In this document: one piece after another, positions 1 through 8,321 of the stretch
Layout of the letters: each line of letters opens with the position of its first letter
Numbering within the stretch: position 1 is the first letter of the stretch
Source: Paenibacillus sp. LS1
GTDB lineage: Bacteria; Bacillota; Bacilli; Paenibacillales; Paenibacillaceae
NCBI RefSeq assembly: GCF_026013365.1
Contig: NZ_JAPDOE010000013.1
Location: forward strand, 1-64,000
DNA length: 64,000 nucleotides
Direction of reading: 5' to 3'
Translations under genes and position numbers: made by a program
Notes under the pieces: model-generated
Databases searched by the model: none
Seen by the model: only the letters and a program-made list of their open reading frames with translations
Told to the model about the DNA's origin: nothing

Positions 1-297
1 TCAGACACGTTATTTCCCGAAATTAGCTGATAAAATCGCTGTAAACTGCTGTTTATTCCGATATAGCGTGTGTCAGGTTCCTTAGATTTCTGCTAGCGCT
101 CCAAATCCTTGAATAAGGCGCTTCAGATTCGTTAGAGCCCGCCACCTGCTCTGCTCCGACCGCGAGCGGAGAGAGCGATTCCGAATCCTTCGCGCGGAGT
201 GGATCTTTTCATTGAAAGGGAGCGAAGTGCTCATAACTTTCAATGAAACGGAGTAGTAAAGTATCAACTAGAGTATCAACGCAATACAATCCTACCT
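1..297. other. structured intergenic DNA, no gene
   Basis: I see no credible gene here. The stretch holds two hairpin-forming inverted repeats. One pairs 148-158 with 167-176 (CTCCG against CGGAG in the core). The other pairs TTCATTGAAAG (208-218) with CTTTCAATGAA (237-247), with an inner GAGC/GCTC pairing. The 61-codon open frame that crosses it is explained by the repeats and has no ribosome-binding site I would trust. It lies downstream of the oxidoreductase gene, so it may include that gene's transcription end. Confidence 0.45.
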
Positions 298-1356
298 TTA
301 CAGCGTGATTTCGCGGCCTTGTCGGGCTGATTCGTAGATGGCACAGAGCATTTTCATCACTTCGACGCCGTCTTCGACGGGGCTAAGTGTTTCTTTACGC
401 CCCTGTGTACTATCGATAAAATGGTTAATTTCATTACGGAACGAGCCCATAAAGTCGAATGATTTGAAATCTACCTGTGGAGTCATGTTCAAAATGGTGT
501 TGAATTTCTCGCCAATGATCGAAATTTCCGGCTCCAGCTCGGCACCGCCTTTGTCGCCATATAGTTTGACCGAAGTCTCATCCGCTTTGGCATGGAGCGT
601 GAAACTGACGTCCACGAGTAGGCTCGCACCGTTCTCGAAACGAATCAGTGCATTCGCCATGTCCTCAACGGTGTTCTGCTGCGCGTCATAATCCGCTGCT
701 TTGTAGAACGAGAGATTGTTAATGTTCGAGCGGTTCCCCAATCGGTTAGACACGTTAGCGGAGACGGATTTCACTTTCGGTCTGCCCATCAGATACCAGC
801 AAATGTCGATTACATGCACCCCGATATCGATCAGCGGGCCTCCGCCGGAGCGGTTGATATCCGAGAACCAGCCACCCGGATTGCCCAGACGACGCAGACT
901 GGAGGCTTTGGCATAATAGATCTCGCCCAGTTCACCCTCGTCGATAAACTTCTTCAGAATCTGTGCATTGTCGCTATAGCGGCGAACAAAACCGACTTGC
1001 AGCAGCTTTCCGCTACGATGAACAGCCTTCTCTACCTCAAGGGCATCCTCCACCGTTTGGCAGAGCGGTTTCTCACACAGCACGTTTTTACCCGCGTCCA
1101 GAGCAGCAATGCTAATCTCCGCATGGGAGTCATTCCATGTACAGATGCTGACGGAATGAATCTCGGGCAATGCGAGCAGTTCCTTATAATCGGTAAACAC
1201 ATGAGGTGCATTATATTGCTTCGCCACTTCTTTGGCACGTGCTTCATTAAGGTCACAGATGGCGTATATTTCAACGTCGGGATTACTGGCGTAGGCTTGC
1301 AAATGACAATCGGATATGGATCCGGCACCGATGACGGCGACTTTCAATTTGGACAT
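298..1356 (-). CDS. Gfo/Idh/MocA family NAD(P)-dependent oxidoreductase
   Basis: Predicted 352-residue cytoplasmic dehydrogenase acting on a sugar, inositol or sugar-derived alcohol. The N-terminus starts with a Rossmann strand and the dinucleotide-binding loop VIGAGSIS, followed by the family hallmark CEKPL near residue 95 and the GGGPLIDIGVH stretch that opens the catalytic half. Length is normal for the family. I chose the ATG at 1356 because GGAGGAATCAGC precedes it at good distance; the open frame runs further upstream, but that part only translates a structured repeat. It lies downstream of a sugar-isomerase-like gene, GH35, GH29 and CutC on the same strand, so it probably serves the same sugar-degradation pathway. 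The exact substrate cannot be read from sequence. Confidence 0.9.
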   Translation of the reverse strand: MSKLKVAVIGAGSISDCHLQAYASNPDVEIYAICDLNEARAKEVAKQYNAPHVFTDYKELLALPEIHSVSICTWNDSHAEISIAALDAGKNVLCEKPLCQTVEDALEVEKAVHRSGKLLQVGFVRRYSDNAQILKKFIDEGELGEIYYAKASSLRRLGNPGGWFSDINRSGGGPLIDIGVHVIDICWYLMGRPKVKSVSANVSNRLGNRSNINNLSFYKAADYDAQQNTVEDMANALIRFENGASLLVDVSFTLHAKADETSVKLYGDKGGAELEPEISIIGEKFNTILNMTPQVDFKSFDFMGSFRNEINHFIDSTQGRKETLSPVEDGVEVMKMLCAIYESARQGREITL

Positions 1357-1426
1357 AGTGCTGATTCCTCCATAATAAAATAATTGACGTCCAGCGGGTA
1401 GACGTTCCGGTTGCGAATCGTTCTTC

Positions 1427-1560
1427 CGATCGCTCTTATCCCCAGATTTCTTCAATCCCCTTTTTGCAAAGGGGAAATCCGGTGATAAAGGCGAGTTAAT
1501 GCTTACGAAGTAGCTTTCTTACAGAAAGCTTTTAACTTCGTTTCTTCAGAATCGATTTCG
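1427..1560. repeat. dispersed structured intergenic repeat, copy A
   Basis: About 130 bp that recurs, diverged, at 13539-13664. It contains two strong hairpins. The first pairs CCCCTTT with AAAGGGG inside a longer TATCCCC/GGTGATA arm. The second pairs CGAAGT with ACTTCG around an inner CTTTC/GAAAG stem (1506-1540). Both copies sit between co-directional minus-strand genes and have the same orientation. Function unknown; it could be an mRNA-stability or attenuation element, or a small non-autonomous repeat. Confidence 0.6.
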
Positions 1561-1648
1561 CCCCCTCCACTACTTTTCCTGACTGAACTAACTTTCCGTT
1601 ATATTCATACGTAACAAGTCATATTTCATGTCAAACAAGTACTCAGCC

Positions 1649-2515
1649 CTATGCCTCTTCCCATAGGCGGCGGACGTTATCCATCGCAATGCGTGAGGCG
1701 GTTTTGCAATCCTCCATGCCTTCAAATTCAACCGAGATATATCCGTCATATCCGGATTGTTTCAACACACGGAACACCTCAGGCATGTCGATATCGCCTT
1801 GGCCCACAATGGCACCGCGCAGGTAATTGCCATGCGAGGTTTGGAACCAGCCTTCACCGGGGTTACGGTAGGAAGGTCTCCAGTAGAAGTCTTTGGCGTG
1901 CACGATCGACGCGTACGGAATGTTATTTTTTACGGCACTCACCGGGTCTTCGTCCACACAGAGGAAATTGCCGACATCCAGCGTGGTTTTGAAGTTACTC
2001 CGCGCCGTTTCGTGTAACAAACGCTGAATTCGCTCACTCGACTGCACATAGTACCCATGGTTCTCCACGCTTGTTGTGATCCCAAAACCCGCTGCATAAT
2101 CGGCTATCCGCTGACAAGCCTTCACCAGTACCGGCAGGTCAATCTCGAACTGTGTTACGGTTCCCTCTGGTGCAGGGCGGAAAGCCACGTCATGACGCAT
2201 CAGTTTCACACCCAATGCAGCAACCACATCCACATGTCGCATCACATTCTGGATCTCTTGCTCCAACGCTTCGGCGTCCTCCTGTACAGCAAAGTTTGCA
2301 CCGATGGCATAATTGGAAATATCGATTCCTACCTCTTTTGCCACAGCTTTGATCTCATTAATCAACTCGGGGTTATCGATCAGACTGAATCCCATCGGCA
2401 CAATCTCCACATGTTCCCCACCCTGATCGGCGATCCAACGAATGGCATCTGGTACGGTTAATTCTTTACGATCCAATGCTTGTTGCAGACTGTAGGTGCT
2501 GAGTCCAACTTTCAT
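1649..2515 (-). CDS. sugar phosphate isomerase/epimerase (xylose-isomerase-like TIM barrel)
   Basis: 288-residue protein of the AP-endonuclease-2/xylose-isomerase-like TIM barrel superfamily, which includes sugar isomerases, epimerases and dehydratases. Visible family features are the start VGLSTYSL, the VENHGYY segment near residue 150 (metal-ligand Glu), TLDVGNFL (metal-ligand Asp), IVHAKDF with a ligand His, and YISVEFEG near the C-terminus with the last Glu. These fit a complete metal-binding active site. It follows GH35 on the same strand (105 bp gap) and precedes the oxidoreductase, suggesting it processes a released monosaccharide or its oxidised form. Substrate unknown. Confidence 0.85.
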   Translation of the reverse strand: MKVGLSTYSLQQALDRKELTVPDAIRWIADQGGEHVEIVPMGFSLIDNPELINEIKAVAKEVGIDISNYAIGANFAVQEDAEALEQEIQNVMRHVDVVAALGVKLMRHDVAFRPAPEGTVTQFEIDLPVLVKACQRIADYAAGFGITTSVENHGYYVQSSERIQRLLHETARSNFKTTLDVGNFLCVDEDPVSAVKNNIPYASIVHAKDFYWRPSYRNPGEGWFQTSHGNYLRGAIVGQGDIDMPEVFRVLKQSGYDGYISVEFEGMEDCKTASRIAMDNVRRLWEEA

Positions 2516-2620
2516 TTTTCCTCATCCTCTCCTCTAGCCGATGTCCATACCCAACGTATACCTTTTTCCGGCGGACACGACAATTCTCAATAATCGTTTG
2601 GCTCACCTATTTTCCTTTTC

Positions 2621-4378
2621 CTAGCCCAAATCCGGTGTATCCACGAACGTTACGGCCAGATCAGTCGTCTGATGAAGCTCGAATATCACAATTTCATTCT
2701 CACCCTCGCGAAGAAGCGGGGCAGGTACATACAACGTTTTTTGCGGTCCTTTATTCCAGTAGCGACCCAGATTGAATCCGTTTACAAATGCAACCCCCTT
2801 GGTCCAGCTATCCAGACGTAGAAAAGTATCTCTTACATCCGTGATCTGAAGATTGCCCCGATAAAAGGCTGGCCCCTGTGCTTCGCTAATCGCATCGCTG
2901 AATTGTAAACCCGACAGATCCGTTAATGGTAGACAATAAATCGTCCAATCATATAAAAATTGAAAGCCATGTCGCACACCCTCCGTAATGCCCTTCGGAT
3001 CTCTAAGGTATGGACCATAGTTGATTCGCCCCATATTTTCAACAAGGATCAATAGTTCTGCGCCCTCTGGCGGCACTTCAAAGGATACAGACAATGCTGT
3101 ATTTCCGCTTTCCAGAACGCCTTGAAATTGCCCATCAACAAACACAAGCGCACGGTCACGCACCTCCTGAACCACCAGTTCCTGTCGCTCCCTAGGCCCG
3201 GATATCCGGGTTTGATAACAAATAAAGCCATAATCCTGACCCAGCTTCTCCATCGGTTCCGGATTCGTACGCTGTACCGGGACTGATATCCGGTCCAATT
3301 GCGCCAGTAATGACGCCTGCTGGCTCAACTCCACCCGCCCATAGCCGGTAGTCCCCTTCGATTTTGGCAGCACAAGCTCACCCAGACCGTTGTCGCTATA
3401 CCGAGCAATAAGGTCCCTCACCGCATGAAATTTTGCTGTCGGCTCCCCGGATTCACTGAGCAGTGAATCATAGTCGTAACTTGTAATCGTGGGTTCGTAT
3501 TGATCCTTCTGCTGACAGTTCGCCCCGTTGTAAAATCCGAAATTTGTTCCACCGTGGAACATATAAAAGTTGACTGAGGCTCCTGCTCGAAGCATCTCCT
3601 CAAATACACCAGCCACATCCGCGGCTTCTCGGGTATGATGCGGCTCTCCCCAGTGGTCGAACCAGCCATTCCAGTACTCCATGCACATCAAAGGTTCTTC
3701 TGCCTGATATTCACGCAGCTTGGTGAACGCTCCCTCCGTTCCTGATCCAAAATTGACTGTAGCCAGATGCCCCGCCACTGATCCCGCTTGCAGCATGTGA
3801 TCTGTCGGCCCGTCCGAGGTAAATAACAACACATCCATACCGAGCTCCACCATGCCATCACGTAAATATTGCAGATAACTCGCGTCATTACCAAAGCTGC
3901 CGTACTCATTCTCAATCTGCATCGCAATGATCGGTCCGCCTTGGGTGCTAAGAAGAGGTTTCAATTTGGGCAAAAGCACATCATAATAACGATCCACATT
4001 CGCCAGAAATTTTGCATCACTACACCTCAGACGGATTTCATCATCAGCGAGCAGCCAGGCAGGTAATCCGCCAAACTCCCACTCCGCACATATATAAGGA
4101 CTTGGGCGAACAATCACATGCAGACCCACATCTCCCGCAGTGCGAATAAAACGTTCCAGATCAGCCATGCCCTCAAAATAATACTGCCCCGGCTGCGGCT
4201 CATGAACATTCCACGGCACATACGTCTCCACCGTATTGAAACCGCAGGCTTTCAGCTTGAGTAGCCGATCCTCCCAATAGTCGGGGACCACTCTGAAATA
4301 ATGGATGGCACCCGACAGAATCCGAATAGGATCGCCGTCATACAGAAACTGTGAACCTTTATACGTCAGCACCGCCAT
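2621..4378 (-). CDS. beta-galactosidase, glycoside hydrolase family 35
   Basis: 585-residue GH35 enzyme that removes terminal beta-galactose by a retaining mechanism. The barrel starts with ILSGAIHYFR and continues with VETYVPWNVHE and RPSPYICAEWEFGGLP, all classic GH35 signatures. The predicted acid/base is Glu158 in QIENEYGSFG and the predicted nucleophile is Glu234 in MEYWNGWFDHWG. The C-terminal half forms the beta-sandwich domains usual for this family and ends with the typical FVNGFNLGRYWNKGP segment. No signal peptide, so it is cytoplasmic and acts on imported oligosaccharides. It starts one base after the GH29 stop codon (TAAC then ATG) and has GGGGAGGG upstream, so the two genes are co-transcribed. 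Confidence 0.93.
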   Translation of the reverse strand: MAVLTYKGSQFLYDGDPIRILSGAIHYFRVVPDYWEDRLLKLKACGFNTVETYVPWNVHEPQPGQYYFEGMADLERFIRTAGDVGLHVIVRPSPYICAEWEFGGLPAWLLADDEIRLRCSDAKFLANVDRYYDVLLPKLKPLLSTQGGPIIAMQIENEYGSFGNDASYLQYLRDGMVELGMDVLLFTSDGPTDHMLQAGSVAGHLATVNFGSGTEGAFTKLREYQAEEPLMCMEYWNGWFDHWGEPHHTREAADVAGVFEEMLRAGASVNFYMFHGGTNFGFYNGANCQQKDQYEPTITSYDYDSLLSESGEPTAKFHAVRDLIARYSDNGLGELVLPKSKGTTGYGRVELSQQASLLAQLDRISVPVQRTNPEPMEKLGQDYGFICYQTRISGPRERQELVVQEVRDRALVFVDGQFQGVLESGNTALSVSFEVPPEGAELLILVENMGRINYGPYLRDPKGITEGVRHGFQFLYDWTIYCLPLTDLSGLQFSDAISEAQGPAFYRGNLQITDVRDTFLRLDSWTKGVAFVNGFNLGRYWNKGPQKTLYVPAPLLREGENEIVIFELHQTTDLAVTFVDTPDLG

Positions 4379-4379
4379 G

Positions 4380-5840
4380 TTACATCCCTCCCCGCTCGCT
4401 CAGATATATGCCTAACCCGGACAACGTAGGATACCATCTGGATTCATGAATGGTTAATCGCATCCTTTTCGATGTGACCTGTGGGAAACAGCATATCCGC
4501 TTATACCCCACCACCGTCCCGCTATAGAACTGTTCCCATTCACCATCTGCCCTCTGTGACTCCAGTGTAAAACGCTCAATCCGTTGGCCTGTCTGGATAT
4601 CTTCCATCAGCACCACCCGGTCAAATGATCTTTCTTCCTGCAAATCCAGCTCGATCCAAGCCTGCTCGGTTCCTTCATGGGGACACCAATACGTATCCCG
4701 TCGTTCCGTCAGCACCTCCGATACAGCATGTTGTTCATCCATCGTCTCTGATGCTTTTACCATCGCCTGCAAGGCGAAATTTTCCTGAAAAATGGTGCGC
4801 AGCGAATCTCCCAATTCCTGTAGTCGCTCGACATCCGTTTCGTGAATGAGACCACGCGTATCAGGTGGCAGATTGAGTAAAAAGGTGGCGTTGCCCCCCA
4901 CTGCGCCATAATAGACGGCGAGCAGTTCTTCCAATGTTTTGACCTGATCATCTTCACTGGCATGATAGAACCATCCCGGGCGAATCGAGGTATTCACCTC
5001 GGCAGGATACCAGATCAGTTGCTCACCTTGGGAACGAATGACCTCTCGGCTTCCCAAATCACTGTCCTGCGTATTAATCCTTGTGGCAAACTCACCATCA
5101 TCCACCTGCTGCGATTGCTCCTGAATCTTCTCATTATCCTGCATATGCGCTGGTACAACGCTCCATTCCGAATCCCGTGTATGCCCCGCTTCATTGCCAC
5201 ACCAGCGCACATCCGGGCCACATACCGAGATGACAGCTTCGGGCTGAAGTTCACGAATAAGCGCATAATAGGCGTCCCAGTCATAGACCTGCCTTTTGCC
5301 ATTCGGACCCTCCCCACACGCGCCGTCGAACCATACACAGAAAATGTCTCCATAATTTGTAAGTAACTCTCTCAATTGATGGAGAAAAAATCCGTTATAC
5401 CTCTCCGAATCCCCGTAGGATGCTTCATGCCGATCCCAAGGAGACAGGTACACGCCAAACTTCAATCCACCCTCACGGCAGGCATCAGCGACTTCCCGAA
5501 CCAAATCCCCCGTACCGTTCCTCCACGGACTAGCCGCGACCGTATGCGCTGTAAACTGACTTGGCCACAAACAAAATCCATCATGATGCTTGCACGTCAA
5601 AATCAGCCCCTTCATCCCCACAGCCTTGCACGCCTTCACCCATTGCGCTGCGCTCAGTTCAGAAGGATTGAAGATCGACGGGTCTTCCTCCCCAGTGCCC
5701 CATTCGCGACCGGTAAATGTATTTACCGTAAAATGAATAAACGCATAGAACTCCATCTCCTGCCACCTTAACTGGCGTTCGGATGGGCTTACCTGTGCTG
5801 CGGACTTAATCCATTCGGCTGCTTGCAGTTTATGATTCAT
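4380..5840 (-). CDS. alpha-L-fucosidase, glycoside hydrolase family 29
   Basis: 486-residue GH29 enzyme that hydrolyses terminal alpha-L-fucose. The barrel shows LTCKHHDGFCLWPS (about 81-94), GVYLSPWDRHE and VWFDGACGEG with the likely nucleophile Asp172. The C-terminal hundred residues read as a discoidin-like (F5/8-type) sandwich with WIELDLQEERSFDRVVL, a common carbohydrate-binding add-on in this family. No signal peptide is visible, so it should act in the cytoplasm. The start has AAAGGAGTGAT upstream. The gene sits 30 bp downstream of cutC and 1 bp upstream of the GH35 gene, forming a fucoside/galactoside-degrading operon. Confidence 0.92.
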   Translation of the reverse strand: MNHKLQAAEWIKSAAQVSPSERQLRWQEMEFYAFIHFTVNTFTGREWGTGEEDPSIFNPSELSAAQWVKACKAVGMKGLILTCKHHDGFCLWPSQFTAHTVAASPWRNGTGDLVREVADACREGGLKFGVYLSPWDRHEASYGDSERYNGFFLHQLRELLTNYGDIFCVWFDGACGEGPNGKRQVYDWDAYYALIRELQPEAVISVCGPDVRWCGNEAGHTRDSEWSVVPAHMQDNEKIQEQSQQVDDGEFATRINTQDSDLGSREVIRSQGEQLIWYPAEVNTSIRPGWFYHASEDDQVKTLEELLAVYYGAVGGNATFLLNLPPDTRGLIHETDVERLQELGDSLRTIFQENFALQAMVKASETMDEQHAVSEVLTERRDTYWCPHEGTEQAWIELDLQEERSFDRVVLMEDIQTGQRIERFTLESQRADGEWEQFYSGTVVGYKRICCFPQVTSKRMRLTIHESRWYPTLSGLGIYLSERGGM

Positions 5841-5870
5841 GGCATATCACTCCTTTTATTTCGTGCATTC

Positions 5871-6635
5871 CTATGTCACTAGATCACCATTGCTTGGACC
5901 GCTACTCATCGTACTACTATCCATGAATTGTTGTGATGCAGACCATAGCTGCTGCTTGGCTTCTTCGACCAAATGTGGATCCATGGGATAATTAAAGCTG
6001 CCTTCGTACCTGACGCCTGATCCCATATGTATCTCTGTCATGCCTGTTTGTTGGACAAGGGTCTGAATCCCATCTACGGTTATCCCCGAGCCTGCCATGA
6101 CAGTGATGTTCAAAGTTAGGCCCAGTTCCTGAAGCTGTTTCAGTTCCAGTATGGCTTCAGGCGCTGTCCGTTTCCCTCCCGATGTAAGCACACGCTCGAC
6201 GGTGCCCAGGGTATTAATGGCCTTGAGCGTCGCAGTCAGGCTTGCGCTCACATCAATCGCACGATGAAATGTAACCCCCATTCCCTGAGCTTCCGCCATA
6301 CATGATTGCATGGATAAAAGGTCAACTTCCGCATCTTCTGTAAGAGCACCGATTACAATACCAGCGGCTCCAAGTTCCCTCACCATGCGTATATCCCGGG
6401 TCATGACGTGGATGTCATCTGTGCTATAGCGGAACGAGCGGCTATGCGGACGGATCATGACATACACTGGAATGGAGACTTGTGATATTACTTGCTCGAT
6501 TACACCGTAACTGGGGGTAAGCCCTCCTTCGGACATCGCTGACACCAGTTCAATCCGATCAGCCCCTCCCTCCTCAGCTGCCTTGGCATCTTCCGCATCC
6601 ACAGCGATGACTTCCAATACAGGCTGTCTGTTCAT
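5871..6635 (-). CDS. cutC: CutC family protein
   Basis: 254-residue CutC-family TIM barrel. The N-terminus reads LEVIAVDAEDA, GGADRIELVSAMSEGGLTPS and IPVYVMIRPH, all typical. CutC was first linked to copper tolerance, but its biochemical role is unsettled. In firmicute glycan loci it often travels with hydrolase genes, as here next to GH29 and GH35. I chose the ATG at 6635 (MNRQPVLEV) because AAGGGAGTG lies upstream; the longer open frame adds 21 unconvincing residues. Confidence 0.88.
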   Translation of the reverse strand: MNRQPVLEVIAVDAEDAKAAEEGGADRIELVSAMSEGGLTPSYGVIEQVISQVSIPVYVMIRPHSRSFRYSTDDIHVMTRDIRMVRELGAAGIVIGALTEDAEVDLLSMQSCMAEAQGMGVTFHRAIDVSASLTATLKAINTLGTVERVLTSGGKRTAPEAILELKQLQELGLTLNITVMAGSGITVDGIQTLVQQTGMTEIHMGSGVRYEGSFNYPMDPHLVEEAKQQLWSASQQFMDSSTMSSGPSNGDLVT

Positions 6636-6808
6636 AAGGGTCACTCCCTTCATCCATATCAAATTTGGAGATGCTAAGTAATCGTAGGACATGCGCACAT
6701 CAGAAATGGTTAGCTCATTTTCTCATCCGACCGTTCCAGCATTCATGAACATTATCGTACTGGTACAGTGCAACGCTCCATGACATATAGGACCGACAAA
6801 GCACATCA

Positions 6809-7723
6809 TCAGCGCTCCTGCGGTCCTTCTTCATCGTTATGAGTGACGGTTAGCTTCCAGTACGCAATTCGATCCCTTTTCCACGTATAGGTAACATATA
6901 GTTCCTTCCCCTGAGATACGATCGCCGGATACGAGTATTCCCCCGGTTCATTTTCCAGCACATATTCATCTCCCCAGGTCTGACCATTATCCGTTGAAAA
7001 AGCAATTACCAGCGGAGTTCGAGGGCTCTCTGTTGCATATCCACTGACCGGATTGTAGACAAGCGCCAACAAGCCATGCTCCATGCGTATGGCATCAATC
7101 CCGCTATTGTTGTTGGGCAGTTCTGTAGCGTAAGCTTCACACCATGTGCGTCCACCATCTGGCGAATCACTGCGAAAAATAACCCCTTCGGTACTGCGCA
7201 GAAGCATGTGCACACGCTCTACACCAGAAGACCACAATGTAGGTTGGATCAGCCCCTTGGCAAACCAATGCTCCGCCCCGACATAGGTGGACAGGTCCAT
7301 CGGCACATGTGTACTCTTCGTCCAAGTCTCCCCGTGATCTGTTGAGATATCGACAAAGGACTCCCAGATCTGCTTGCCTGATACCTCAGGGTCCAATCGT
7401 TCAATGGATGCGGGAGCCAGCATTGTTCCATCCTCCAGCGGAATAGGTTTGTTCCGAACCGGCCCACGACCACCAATATCACCGGGCACCGGGTTCCAGT
7501 GAGCTACACCTTCCTCATCCGAGACTTTACGTGGAACAGACCACGCTCCGCTATGATCCTGCCTTGCGAGCCAGATCGCTACATCACTTGCTTTCTCATG
7601 CTGACCTGCAAACCAAGCAACGAGCACACTGCCATTCGATAAAACAGCAACGGTGGACGCATGACTGCTCTGAAAAGGCTGACCTTCCTGAAAGATATAT
7701 TGTTTGTCGGCAATGATCTTCAT
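6809..7723 (-). CDS. BNR/Asp-box exo-alpha-sialidase-like protein
   Basis: 304-residue six-bladed beta-propeller of the sialidase superfamily. Three Asp-boxes are readable: STDHGETW, SPDGGRTW and STDNGQTW. The N-terminal repeat (VLVAWFAGQHEKASDVAIWLAR) belongs to the predicted-neuraminidase group, whose members act on several glycans, so true sialidase activity is not certain. No signal peptide is seen. The start at 7723 has AAAGGAG upstream. It is the first gene after the promoter at 7846-7874 and leads the minus-strand run cutC, GH29, GH35, with a 173-bp gap before cutC. Confidence 0.8.
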   Translation of the reverse strand: MKIIADKQYIFQEGQPFQSSHASTVAVLSNGSVLVAWFAGQHEKASDVAIWLARQDHSGAWSVPRKVSDEEGVAHWNPVPGDIGGRGPVRNKPIPLEDGTMLAPASIERLDPEVSGKQIWESFVDISTDHGETWTKSTHVPMDLSTYVGAEHWFAKGLIQPTLWSSGVERVHMLLRSTEGVIFRSDSPDGGRTWCEAYATELPNNNSGIDAIRMEHGLLALVYNPVSGYATESPRTPLVIAFSTDNGQTWGDEYVLENEPGEYSYPAIVSQGKELYVTYTWKRDRIAYWKLTVTHNDEEGPQER

Positions 7724-7823
7724 GAATGGATTCTCCTTTGGGGACCGGAATGGGTTAGCAAATAGAGAGTGCAACGGACATCATGTACTTTGCTTGATGA
7801 ATTTTGTTATTTTTGTTATTATT

Positions 7824-7874
7824 AACGTTATTATTTATTAGCAATAGTCTAAAACGTTAGGATCAGAACGTCAA
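7824..7874 (-). promoter_or_regulatory. promoter with paired TAACGTT operators for the glycan operon
   Basis: On the minus strand TTGACG (7869-7874) and TAGACT (7846-7851) are separated by 17 bp, a good sigma-A promoter match. Two palindromic AACGTT centres lie at 7824-7829 and 7853-7858, about 29 bp apart; the upstream one sits inside the promoter spacer. This arrangement suggests a dimeric sugar-responsive repressor. The regulator is not identified in the window. Confidence 0.45.
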
Positions 7875-7879
7875 TACAA

Positions 7880-7902
7880 AAAAAGACACCCGGAGGGTGT
7901 CT
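7880..7902 (-). terminator. intrinsic terminator of the small membrane-protein gene
   Basis: GACACCC (7885-7891) pairs with GGGTGTC (7895-7901) around GGA. On the minus strand the stem is followed by a T run (plus-strand AAAAAAA to its left). It ends transcription of the gene at 7941-8132. Confidence 0.75.
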
Positions 7903-7940
7903 TCTTGTCTTGGATAACTTTATAGTTATCCGAGCTTTTT

Positions 7941-8132
7941 CTATTTTTTACGCCGAGCCTTCGTCATTCGATTAAACATAATCAGTGCAGCAATGATCAT
8001 GGCAATCATGGCAATATTACTCGCCACTTCTTGTGATAAGCCGAAAAGAACTCCAAGGTTAGTCACCAGGCCTCTTACAATCAGCGCCACCACAACCAGC
8101 AGGATTGGACTCAAAAAATTATAATTTCTCAT
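7941..8132 (-). CDS. small two-helix membrane protein
   Basis: About 63 residues with two hydrophobic segments separated by a short polar turn (FLSPILLVVVALIVRGL and ASNIAMIAMIIAALIMF) and a strongly basic tail ending KARRKK. I chose the ATG at 8132 because CAGGGGTG precedes it; an upstream ATG at 8156 would add eight residues. I do not recognise the family. A dedicated terminator and codon pattern like its neighbours make it a credible gene of unknown function. Confidence 0.6.
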   Translation of the reverse strand: MRNYNFLSPILLVVVALIVRGLVTNLGVLFGLSQEVASNIAMIAMIIAALIMFNRMTKARRKK

Positions 8133-8213
8133 TCTTCGCAACACCCCTGACCCCATTGTTCAGAACTCCAGAATCCCATAACACTATCATAACAGTAGCT
8201 ATTCCGTGTTACA

Positions 8214-8244
8214 ACAAAGGACACCCGCAAACAGTGTCCTTTGT
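8214..8244 (-). terminator. hairpin downstream of GH3 gene, possible terminator
   Basis: Perfect 11-bp inverted repeat ACAAAGGACAC (8214-8224) and GTGTCCTTTGT (8234-8244). There is no good T run on the minus strand, so it may be a weak terminator or an operator for the small gene to the left. Confidence 0.4.
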
Positions 8245-8321
8245 CATACCAACGTATTTTACTTTTGATGACAGAACAATCTATCGATTGCTGCTATTCA
8301 TCTGATATATCCGATTATCTT

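Noticed and set aside
82..267. 61-codon minus-strand open frame at the left edge
   Set aside because: It is made of the inverted repeats, has no ribosome-binding site and no recognisable protein features.
816..1383. Long plus-strand open frames opposite the oxidoreductase (and similar shadows opposite GH35, GH3 and DpdJ)
   Set aside because: They lie wholly antisense to clear genes, lack ribosome-binding sites and show no protein family features.
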